Below, piece after piece: positions 38,201-50,200 of a DNA stretch of 64,000 nucleotides. The DNA is from Omphiscola glabra (taxonomy: Eukaryota; Mollusca; Gastropoda; Lymnaeidae): contig OZ024794.1 of assembly GCA_964017045.1 (NCBI GenBank), forward strand, positions 34,887,182 to 34,951,181, given 5' to 3'. Numbering within the stretch: the stretch's first letter is position 1; each line of letters opens with the position of its first letter. The notes beneath the pieces are model-generated. The model was not told where the DNA came from and did not search any database. It was given only the letters and a program-made list of their open reading frames with translations. The position numbers and the translations under genes were made by a program.

Positions 38201-41200
38201 AGGTGAGACAGGTATGTAGTATGAGGTGAGACAGGTATGTAGTATGATGTGAGACAGGTATGTAGTATGAGGTGAGACAGGTGTGTAGTATGAGGTGAGA
38301 CAGGTATGTAGTATGAGGTGAGACAGGTATGGATTATGAGGTGAGACAGGTATGGAGTATGTAGCGTAAGGTGAGGCAGATATGTAGTATGTAGCGTAAG
38401 GTTAGACAGGTAAGTAGTATTTAGCAGTAAGGTGCATCAGGAGCGTACTAATGACAGAACAGGTAAGTCGTATTTGGTACATAATTGGTGCGTAAAAAAG
38501 GGTTACAACTATATGTGGTGCAATGTATGTGTAAAGCATATACGGCTATGTTGCATGATTTTGTGTGGTTATTTTTTTATTTTTTTTACAATCGCATTGA
38601 TTCTTGTTTTAAAGTGACTTCGCCAATTATTTAACTGAAAACGATTCAAAAGCTTCTCTAAACTGTTTTTAAAAAGAAGAAAAACCCACATGAAACTGAA
38701 ATGCTAGCATTCCAATCCCTAGTTTCTGATAATCTGGCCGAGTGGCCCTTGCAACCAGTGAAATATCCTCTGCTATACCTGGCACAGAAACATCGCGAAT
38801 CACATCTGCATACACAGTAGCCAGAATAATCAGCACATTGGCCGTGGGCCCTTACGACATAGAAGGAGAAGAACTTCATTGTCAACTTTTGCGTGAATTC
38901 AATAAAAGTAGCAATCGTAGAACAAATTATGGGGATGAACTTGTCACCATCGAATTAGGAATGTAGGTGTAGAGAGGTGGTCGGTGGAGGAGGAATGTAG
39001 GTGTAGAGAGGTGGTCGGTGGAGGAGGAATGTAGGTGTAGAGGGGTGGTCGGTGGAGAAGGAATGTAGGTGTAGAGGGGTGGTCGGTGGAGTAGGAATGT
39101 AGGTGTAAAGAGGTGGTCGGTGGAGTAGGAATGTAGGTGTAGAGAGGTGGTCGGGGGAGGAGAAATGTAGGTGTAGAGGGGTGTTCGGTGGAGGAGGAAT
39201 GTAGGTGTAGAGGGGTGGTCGGTGGAGGAGAAATGTAGGTGTAGAGGGGTGGTCGGTGGAGGAGGAATGTAGGTGTAGAGGGGTGGTCGGTGGAGGAGAA
39301 ATGTAGGTGTAGAGGGGTGGTCGGTGGAGGAGGAATAAAGGTGTAGAGGGGTGGTCGGGGGAGTAGGAATGTAGGTGTAGAGAGGTGGTCGGTGGAGGAG
39401 GAATGTAGGTGTAGAGAGGTGGTCGGTGGAGGAGAAATGTAGGTGTAGAGGGGTGGTCAGTGGAGTAGGAATGTAGGTGTAGAGGGGTGGTCGGGGGAGT
39501 AGGAATGTAGGTGTAGAGAGGTGGTCGGTGGAGTAAGAATGTAGGTGTAGAGGGGTGGTCGGTGGAGTAGGAATGTAGGTGTAAAGGGGTGGTCGGTGCA
39601 GTAGGAATGTAGGTGTAGAGGGGTGGTCGGGAGAGTAGGAATGTAGGTGTAGAGGGGTGGTCGGGAGAGTAGGAATGTAGGTGTAGAGGGGTGGTCGGGG
39701 GAGTAGGAATGTAGGTGTAGAGAGGTGGTCGCGGGAGTAGGAATGTAGGTGTAGAGAGGTGGTCGGGGGAGTAGGAATGTACTTGTAGAGGGGTGGTCGG
39801 TGAAGGAGGAATGTACTTGTAGAGAGGTGGTCGGTGGAGGAGGAATGTAGGTGTAGAGAGGTGGTCGGGGGAGTAGGAATGTAGGTGTAGAGAGGTGGTC
39901 AGGGGAGTAGGAATGTAGGTGTAAAGAGGTGGTTGGGGGAGTAGGAATGTAGGTGTAGAGAGGTGGTCGGTGGAGGAGGAATGTAGATGTAGAGAGGTGG
40001 TCGGTGGAGGAGAAATGTAGGTGTAGAGGGGTGGTCGGTGGAGTAGGAATGTAGGTGTAGAGGGGTGGTCGGGGGAGTAGGAATGTAGGTGTAGAGAGGT
40101 GGTCGGTGGAGTAGGAATAAAAGTGTAGAGAGGTGGTCATTGGAGTAGGAATGTAGGTGTAGAGGGGTGGTCGGGGGAGTAGGAATGTAGTTGTAGAGGG
40201 GTGGTCGGGGGAGAAGGAATGTAGGGGTGGTCGGTGGAGTAGGAATGTAGGTGTAGAGGGGTGGTCGGTGGAGTAGGAATGTAGGTGTAGAGGGGTGGTC
40301 GGGGGAGTAGGAATGTAGGTGTAGAAAGGTGGTCGGTGGAGTAGGAATGTAGGTGTAGAGAGGTGGTCATTGGAGTAGGAATGTAGGTGTAGAGGGGTGG
40401 TCGGGGGAGTAGGAATGTAGGTGTAGAGGGGTGGTCGGTGGAGTAGGAATTAAGGTGTAGAGGGGTGGTCGGTGGAGGAGGAATGTACTTGTAGAGAGGG
40501 GACTAGGAATGTAGGTGTAGAGAGGTGGTCGGGGGAGTAGGAATGTAGGTGTAGAGGGGTGGTCGGTGGAGTAGGAATGTAGGTGTAGAGAGGTGGTCGG
40601 TGGAGTAGGCATGTAGGTGTAGAGGGGTGGTCGGTGGAGTAGGAATGTAGGTGTAGAGGGGTGGTCGGTGGAGTAGGAATGTAGGTGTAGAGGGGTGGTC
40701 GGTGGAGTAGGCATGTAGGTGTAGAGGGGTGGTCGGTGGAGTAGGCATGTAGGTGTAGAGGGGTAGTCGGGGGAGTAGGAATGTAGGTGTAGAGGGGTGG
40801 TCGGTGGAGTAGGAATGTAGGTGTAGAGGGGTGGTCGGGGGAGTAGAAATTTTGGTGTATAGGGGTGGTCAGGGGAGTAGGAATGTAGGTGTAGAGGGGT
40901 GGTCGGTGTAGTAGGAATGTAGGTGTAGAGGGGTGGTCGGTGTAGTAGGAATGTAGGTGTAGTGGGGTGGTCGGTGTAGTATGAATGTAGGTGTAGAGGG
41001 GTGGTCGGTGTAGTAGGAGTGTAGGTGTAGAGGGGTGGTCGGTGTAGTAGGAATGTAGGTGTAGACGGGTGGTCGGGGGAGTAGGAATGTAGGTGTAGAG
41101 GGGTGGTCGGGGGAGTAGGAATGTAGGTGTTTAGGGGTGGTCGGGGGAGTAGGAATGTAGGTGTAGAGGGGTGGTCTGTGGAGTAGGAATGTAGGTGTAG

Positions 41201-44200
41201 AGGGGTGGTCGGGGGAGTAGGAATGTAGGTGTTTAGGGGTGGTCGGTGGAGTAGGAATGTAGGTGTAGAGAACTGGTCGGTGGAGTAGGAATGTAAGTGT
41301 AGAGGGGTGGTCGGGGGAGTAGGAATGTAAGTGTAGAGGGGTTGTCGGGGGAGTAGGAATGTAGGGGTTGTCGGTGGAGTAGGAATGTAGGTGTAGAGAG
41401 ATGGTCGGTGGAATTAGGAATGTAGGTGTAGAGAGGTGGTCGGGGGAGTATGAATGTAGGTGTAGAGAGGTGGTCGGGGGAGTAGGAATGTAGGGGTGGT
41501 CGGTGGAGGAGGAATGAAGGTGTAGAGGGGTGGTCGGTGGAGGAGGAATGTAGGTGTAGAGGGGTGGTCGGTGGAGGAGGAATGTGGGTGTAGAAGGGTG
41601 GTCGGTGGAGGAGGAATGTAGGTGTAGAGAGGTGGTCGGGGGAGTAGGAATGTAGGTGTAGAGAGGTGGTCGGGGGAGTAGGAATGTAGGTGTAGAGAGG
41701 TGGTCGGGGGAGTAGGAATGTAGGTGTAGAGAGGTGGTCGGGGGAGTAGGAATGTACTTGTAGAGGGGTGGTCGGTGGAGGAGGAAAGTACTTGTAGAGA
41801 GGTGGTTGGGGGACTAGGAATGTAGGTGTAGAGAGGTGGTCGGGGGAGTAGGAATGTAGGTGTAGAGGGGTGGTCGGTGGAGTAGGAATGTAGGTGTAGA
41901 GAGGTGGTCGGTGGAGTAGGCATGTAGGTGTAGAGGGGTGGTCGGTGGAGTAGGCATGTAGGTGTTGAGGGGTGGTTGGGGGAGTAGGAATGTAGGTGTA
42001 GAGGGGTGGTCGGTGGAGTAGGCATGTAGGTGTAGAGGGGTAGTCGGGGGAGTAGGAATGTAGGTGTAAAGAGGTGGTCTGTGGAGTAGGAATGTAGGTG
42101 TAGAGAGGTGGTCGGTTGAGTAGGAATGTAGGTGTAGATGGGTGGTCGGTGGAGTAGGAATGTAGGTGTAGAGGGGTGGTCGGGGGAGTAGGAATTTAGG
42201 TGTAGAAGGGTGGTCAGGGGAGTAGGCATGTAGGTGTAGATGGGTGGTCGGGGGAGTAGGAATGTAGCTGTAGAGGGGTGGTCGGGGGAGTAGGAATGTA
42301 GGTGTAGAGGGGTGGTCGGGGGAGTAGGAATGTAGGTGTAGAGGGGCGGTCGGTGGAGTAGGAATTTAGGTGTAGAGGGGTGGTCGGGGGAGTAGGAATG
42401 TAGGTGTAGAGGGGTGGTCGGGGGAGTAGGAATGTAGGTGTTTAGGGGTGGTCAGGGGAGTAGGAATGTAGGTGTAGAGGGGTGGTCGGTGGAGTAGGAA
42501 TGTAGGTGTAGAGGGGTGGTCGGGGGAGTAGGAATGTAGGTGTTCAGGGGTGGTCGGTGTAGTAGGAATGTAGGTGTAGAGGGGTTGTCGGTGTAGTAGG
42601 AATGTAGGTGTAGAGGGATGGTCGGTGTAGTAGGAATGTAGGTGTAGAGGGGTGGTCGGTGTAGTAGGAATGTAGGTGTAGAGGGGTGGTCGGTGTAGTA
42701 GGAATGTAGGTGTAGAGGGGTGGTCGGCGTAGTAGGAATGTAGGTGTAGAGGGGTGGTCGGTGTAGTAGGAATGTAGGTGTAGAGGGGTGGTCAGTGTAG
42801 AGGGGCGGTCGGTGTAGAGGGGTGGTCCTTTCTCGGGCGGCATTTTGTTTTCCTTTAGGTGTCGCATTTTTGGCCAACTGGAAAGTTTGTTCGTCTTTTT
42901 TCGTAGAAAGAGGACGGCTTAAATACTGGCTTACTCCGGGCTGCACTAACGCTACCTACGTTACTACGTGTCAAGCGATAAAACAGTATTATTTGACTGA
43001 AAGCAAACTAATCCAGGACTATAAGAATCTTATGAATTAAACAACACTAGTGCTCAGATTTGAAAAGTCAAGAAGCTCTTTTTTATATTTATAACCGTCA
43101 CTAAGTTGGTGTTTTTTTTGTTTGTTATTGTTTGTTGTTGTTTTGTTGTATTTTTAGTTCTCATTTAGCAATAACCGTTCAGTATTGTGGGACTTGATTG
43201 TATGATTGATTTGATTGTACCAGAGATTTGACTGTACCAGAGACTTGATTGCACGATTGATTTGACTGTACCAGAGACTTGATTGTACGATTGATTTGAC
43301 TGTACCAGAGATTTGATTGTACGATTGATTTGACTGTACTAGAGATTTGATTGTACGATTGATTTGACTGTACCAGAGATTTGATTGTACGAGTGATTTG
43401 ACTGTACCATTTTATAACACCAGTGAATCGACTGTACCACAGACTTGGTTGCGCAAGAGATTTGATTGTACCTGTAGTGCTTTGATTGCACCATTGATTT
43501 TCCTGCACCCACTATTTGATTGTACGAGAGATTTCGTTGTGCCAGAAATATGACTGTAATATAGTTGGTATCTGATGTTAAAACAAGTGAAGTATCCATT
43601 TCACTACTCATGTAGCGTATCATGACACTATTTAAATGCGAGCCGTTCTTTGCCTTGGTTCTGGTCACTACGCCACTTAAAATAAACCAGTTTCTTTGAT
43701 GATGTTCTTTTGATCCGTTGTTTTCAACCAGCTTGGGTGCAATAAAAAAAAAGAGGTTGCCGCAGATAAGAACATGTTTGATAAGGTTTTATGAGACGTA
43801 ATGTTGTCATAATGATTTTTACAAAACAGGAATTCTACTAGAAATGAAAAAAAATCTTCCAACAAATAGCAGACTGTACGTCATAGAACTCTTCATTTAA
43901 ATATATACACACGGGCGTCCGAACTATGGGTCAAGGTGGGCCACATGACCCAGTGCCGGGCTGTAGGGTGTACGACCTTTGCCCTCGCACGAATATTTAA
44001 ATTCCCTTAGTTTATGATAGTGAAGTGTGAACCTCGGGTCCGGGGTCGAGAAACGGTATTCTAACTTAAGGTGCATGTCAAAATGATTATGGTTAGCTAC
44101 ATAACAGAATGGAGGCTGGCGACAAAGACCTGGAGACACATTTGCACACGTTAGTTGGCAATGCTCGTTATACTTCTCAGATGATCCATAATCAACTGAT

Positions 44201-47200
44201 AAAGGAATGTGATGGCGTCATAGAGATATGTGAGGGCGTCATAGCGATATGTGAGGGCGTCATAGAGTTATGGGAGGAAGTAATAAAGAAACAAATTACT
44301 GTATCAGTAAAAACATCTGGAGCATTCTCAATATTAGACGATGAAACAGCTGATATACCAGGAACAGAACAATGGTCGTTGGCGGTGAGTTTTGTAGACA
44401 ATGTAGTGATGAATTTAAAACTTGTGAAGAATTTATCGGATTCTAATCACTGGAGCAAATGATATCAGTGAATCACTGCAATCAATGTTGTCTGGGCATG
44501 AAAAATTACTTGGACATGGATATGACCGCTGTTCCACACTTGTAGGAAAGGAAGGCTTTTTTCTAAACCAAAAGCAGCGCTTTCTCCTTTTTTCTGCACA
44601 ACTGCTCAATCTGGTGGTTAATAATTTGAATACAATTGTTAAATCGCGTAATGTCTTTGGTTAAATCAAAGCTTTCGGTAAATTTTTTTCCGAGAAAGAA
44701 TAAAGCGAAGGTTCGTTATTATTTAACGATCCATTGTTCTGTGAAACTCGATGGTCCTCAAAATATAAAAGCATTCACATTTTCATTGAGAATTTCAAGT
44801 TGATATGCAATCAAAATGCGCAATCTGGCAACAGATGACACGGGTAAAACACGACAAGATGCTCACCAGCTATTGCGTTCATGTTCTTGGCCTACATTTC
44901 TCGGATGTCTTGTAATTATCTCTGCATACTCAGCGATACTGTCCAATCATTACATGCTATACAGATGGATTTGGTAAGTGTACATGCAAATATTTGTAAA
45001 GTAACGGACATTTTCAGTGAGGATCGTCAGAATGTTGAAAAATATTTATGAAAAAGTCTTGGCTCTTGCAGCTATAGTTAACATTGAGAAGAAAAGCCCT
45101 CGTATCTGTTGGCATGCTGTCATGACATGTCTTAATCGTGTCCAGATTAAGAAGAGCGTTGATATCATTACTAGAATGTACTAAAACGACAACTTTGAGC
45201 TTGAAGCAATGAACTGGTTTAATTTTTTGGAGATTGCAGCAACAATCACCAGATATTAAAAATGACTTGCAGCTCATCAGCTTGCTGCCAAGCACAGACT
45301 TCTACCCATCTATTCACCCAGTTTTTCTTATTGCACTTACTTTATCAACAGCAACATGCACCGTGGGGGGGGGGGTCCTTTAGCTTACTAATTTATGTTA
45401 CGAAATTAAATTTGGTTTTCAAAATTACTATTTCATGTTTTTAAACAACTCTGATTTAAAAAAGTAGGCAACTATTAATACTTAGGCCTGCGCTCTTTAG
45501 CTTTCAATTATATGTTTATAATATGAATACGAGAAAAATATCCGAATTTTGTTGACCCTCTCCCACTGGGAAAATTGTTGCGGACGTCTATGTATATATA
45601 TATATGTACAATTGTAAGAATAAATATCTAAAATGCACACACCATTCATCGTGCACGAATCAACTTGATTCAGCCAGATATAATACACCAGGGATTGCGA
45701 ATTGGCTGACCACCACGCCAAATAATGAAGGCTTTGAATGCCTGATTTATCGCAAATAAACTCTGCTGTTATTCATTTAATTGACAAAGAAATCGATTTG
45801 GCAAAGATCAGCGAGAGAACAGATAAAAATGACGTCACATAAGTTTATATCTGATTCCGTTTAGTCGTTTAACATTTCATTATGTGCATTAAGAATAGAC
45901 CGACATTTCTTTGCAGCATATAGTGGACAGGTGTTTTAGTATAAGGTGTATTGACATACGGTACACTATAGCTACCGAATTGGCCCGCGAAGCCTTTTGG
46001 GTTGGCCACCCCTGCACTGCACTAAAACCCAATCAGATGTGGCCTCTGAATTGACTTAACTATGATCAAAGCTATGTGGCTATAGCGTATCTGTTGTTCA
46101 TAAGAATTTGGATCAATGTACATGGAGGTGAATTATATTATTAGAACAAGTAATTTAACAGTTCTTTTCGTCTTGTTAATATATATATATATATATTAGT
46201 ATGTGTGTGTGTGTAAATATAGATATGTCTATTGACCATTGGTCAAATGCCCTCAAACTGCTTCCTCAACAGATGGCTGGCGCCAAGCTTATTCACCATG
46301 AATGACGTTGAGTGGGATTATTACAATAAAAATTGTTTCCATGGTAACTATCAACATCTAGTTTTGTCCAAATGAATCAGATTCCAGATTTATTTACTAT
46401 TCCACTTTTAAGACCTATTAAGTTTGATTTGAGTGCGGAAAGAACCAAGACGTTTCAGTTCAACTGCACAAAAACTGACGTAATAAAAAATAAACCGATC
46501 ATCGTCTCTAAAAAGCGAACACAATTAAATGTCAATCAAAAGTCAGTTCGAAGTATTCCATGGGGGTTTACGTGTGTAAAAAGTAAATACAACAAGAGAT
46601 GATAGCTAAAAAAAAATCTGATCTATATATTGAGATTAATTATCCAACATTTCAGGTTTAGTAATGGGAGAAAACCAGGAGTTGACCACCAGCAGTCCAA
46701 CTGTAAATACCGCCATGAGTGCCAGCTATGATACTACAACCAACGCCACACTAGACACCAGCACAGGTCAGAGCAACTTCATAAAATTAGACGTTGATCT
46801 TCTCCTTTCTAAATAACTAGGTCATTGAAATTACTTTCATAAAGAGAAGGCAGCCCCCCTCCCCCACTGCCCTATCCATGGGGGCCAGCGGCATAGGTCA
46901 AGGGAAAACACGTGACCCCCCCAGAGGCGTAACTGGGAGAGGGCAGAGGGGGGGGGAAGATGTCTTGGGTGTTAGGCTAGTTAGGTGGGCCAAAGTTTGC
47001 TTTGATATTATTTTAATTTAATTAATGAAAATAATGGGTTTGATGAGTTGAAAAAAGAAAGGGAGGCTCTTTAAAATGAATCTTGTCCCCGTGCGCCAAA
47101 CACTCTAGCTGCGCCTTTGCGTTGCCCCCCACCTAAATTTACTAAATTTGAATTGAGAAAAATACTAAATAGACACAACTAAAAGTTAACTCGTTAATTA

Positions 47201-50200
47201 ATTACGACTTATGAGACTTCCGTAGTAGATTAATGGAAATTAAAACAGAAAAAAAGTTGTAATAATAAAAAATATTTGGCATACCCATTTTCGCTCTGAA
47301 GCCAATTTGTCAGAGCTGGATGTTTGGCAATTGTTCTTGGCTACAAGTTCGTTTATGTTAGGAGTAACGTTCTGTGTCATTGAGACTCTCATGATAGATT
47401 GCAAGTGTTCATCAGTGAGACGACTCCTGTGTGATATTTTGTTAATCTTCATCACAGAAAACAGCTGCTCACACAGATATGTGCTACCCAACATTCTCAA
47501 GGTTCGAGCCGCATGTAGACGAAGCTGGGGTATCTCTTCAGGAATAAAACGAGTGAACTGTGCAGACCCAACAGTGTCGTACTTTGCCTTTAGTGTCCCA
47601 TTACTTTGCAGCTCTATTAGCTCCATCTGCAAATTTACAGTTGCATTTTCCACGTCTATGACAAATGGGTTACGAAACCACTCGAAATTACTTTTCTATG
47701 CTTCAAAGTCACTAAAGCTTCATGCGAACTCAGCGAGAACTAAGCTAAGTTTTTCATCAAAGTGTGCATTGGGAAACACCATAGCGTTGACTGGGTTCAA
47801 CATTGCTTGGCAACAAGAAAAGTGAGACAAGTTGCATTGGTGCATTTGTGTCTCCCAAAAGCGCAGATTCAATTGGAATGCCTTCACTGCATCCTGCATA
47901 TCAGTGATCAAGTGGTCCCGTCCCTGGAGCTGCAGGTTCAAGTCGCTGAGATGAGTGGTTATGTCGCACAGAAACTCCAACTCTTATTTCCACTTTTTAT
48001 TCCGATAAACAGTGGAGTCTTTTCCTTTGCTGTGCGTGAATTGACAGATTTCCTCGATCAGCTGGAAAAATCTACTTAAGAACTTCTACCCGACTTAGCC
48101 ACCGCACTTCTGAATGATAAGGCATGTCGCTGAACTCTAAGTCTATTCGCTGAACTCTAAGTCTATTCGCTGAACTCTAAGTCTATTCGCTGAACTCTAA
48201 GTCTATTCGCTGAACTCTAAGTCTATTCGCTGAACTCTAAGTCTATTCGCTGAACTCTAAGTCTATTCGCTGCACTCTAAGTCTATTCGCTGCACTCTAA
48301 GTCTATTCGCTGAACTCTAAGTCTATTCGCTGAACTCTAAGTCTATTCGCTGAACTCTAAGTCTATTCGCTGAACTCTAAGTCTATTCGCTGAACTCTAA
48401 GTCTATTCGCTGAACTCTAAGTCTATTCGCTGAACTCTAAGTCTATTCGCTGAACTCTAAGTCTATTCGCTGAACTCTAAGTCTATTCGCTGAACTCTAA
48501 GTCTATTCGCTGAACTCTAAGTCTATTCGCTGAACTCTAAGTCTATTCGCTGAACTCTAAGAGTATTCGCTGCACTCTAAGTCTATTCGCTGCACTCTAA
48601 GTCTATTCGCTGCACTCTAAGTCTATTCGCTGAACTCTAAGTCTATTCGCTGAACTCTAAGTCTATTCGCTGAACTCTAAGTCTATTCGCTGAACTCTAA
48701 GTCTATTCGCTGAACTCTAAGTCTATTCGCTGAACTCTAAGTCTATTCGCTGAACTCTAAGTCTATTCGCTGAACTCTAAGTCTATTCGCTGAACTCTAA
48801 GTCTATTCGCTGAACTCTAAGTCTATTCGCTGAACTCTAAGTCTATTCGCTGAACTCTAAGTCTATTCGCTGAACTCTAAGTCTATTCGCTGAACTCTAA
48901 GTCTATTCGCTGAACTCTAAGTCTATTCGCTGAACTCTAAGTCTATTCGCTGAACTCTAAGTCTATTCGCTGAACTCTAAGTCTATTCGCTGAACTCTAA
49001 GTCTATTCGCTGAACTCTAAGTCTATTCGCTGAACTCTAAGTCTATTCGCTGAACTCTAAGTCTATTCGCTGAACTCTAAGTCTATTCGCTGAACTCTAA
49101 GTCTATTCGCTGAACTCTAAGTCTATTCGCTGAACTCTAAGTCTATTCGCTGAACTCTAAGTCTATTCGCTGAACTCTAAGTCTATTCGCTGAACTCTAA
49201 GTCTATTCGCTGCACAAAAAGAATGAATTTGGCGGTGTTCAAAACCTTTGGCTCTGATCAAATTGACGGTTTGTGTTACAGTGCTAATTACACACTCCAT
49301 GTTGAGGACTTTACCACACAGCGATCCTTGGTGTATGATGCAGTGCTGTGCCATCAATTCACTAGTACAGTTCTCTCGCATCTTTAACCGTATCCGTCCA
49401 ATTAGTCCACTTTTTCGCCGCTCATCGGCGGTGCTCCATCTGCTGTAACTCCAATAGGTTTGTCCTAAGGCAGGTTCGTGTTGGTAAAACTTTGACATGC
49501 GTTGCCTGATTATATTCCGTGATCACAGCCACATTATCTCCACAAAGTAGACACACAGGTTTACCCCTAATATCAGTAAAGATATACTCAGCTTTCTGAG
49601 ACTCTCTCTTCAGAATCAACTTTTCTCTCGGTCATTTTAAGGCTAGCTTTGATTTTTTTAAAAAAGATTGTGCATCTGCCGACAAATGCTTGATTCATAT
49701 CACGTTAGCCGTAGGGCGGAAATGTGATATGACATCCGGGCACTACACTATTCATTTCTTACTCGCCAATCCAAAACGAGCAACTGAACGTTGCTAGGTT
49801 ACTGTAACGACGAACAACCAGTCATTGCACAACTTTAATTTTCGCTTATACTGATCGAAGCGAGAACGCTATCGTTCGGCAACGATGCGAATTATGGAAT
49901 TTGATTTGCTCGTTATATCGCAGTGCCATTAAAAATATTTTTGCCTAAAATTCTCTCTTGGTCTGCATATAATTTTACGCCAGGGCTGATGTTTAGCCTA
50001 TGGGCCTTGCGTTTGACACACGTGGGACATCGTTTCCCAAACTTTCTTTTTTTTCATGGCCCTTACTTTTATACTTCTTCTTCGTGACCCAACATAATGT
50101 GTAGCCAGTAGCATAGTAGCCAATAGCATAGTAGCCAATAGCATAGTAGCCAATGGCATAGTAGCCAGTAGCATAGTAGCCAGTAGCATAGTAGCCAGTA

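Noticed and set aside
39457..42946. Long Pro/Thr/Tyr-rich minus-strand frames as repeat-protein genes
   Set aside because: All are frames of the 34-bp minisatellite; the unit is not a multiple of three and the frames switch with single-base indels, with no start context or conserved domain.
42907..42969. Acceptor at 42906 for lectin exon 5
   Set aside because: It puts a TAA into the frame carried from exon 4; the AG at 42910 keeps the frame open and the next phase consistent.
48123..49215. 20-bp repeats as a CRISPR array
   Set aside because: No spacers separate the units, the context is an animal genome, and the unit derives from transposase codons.
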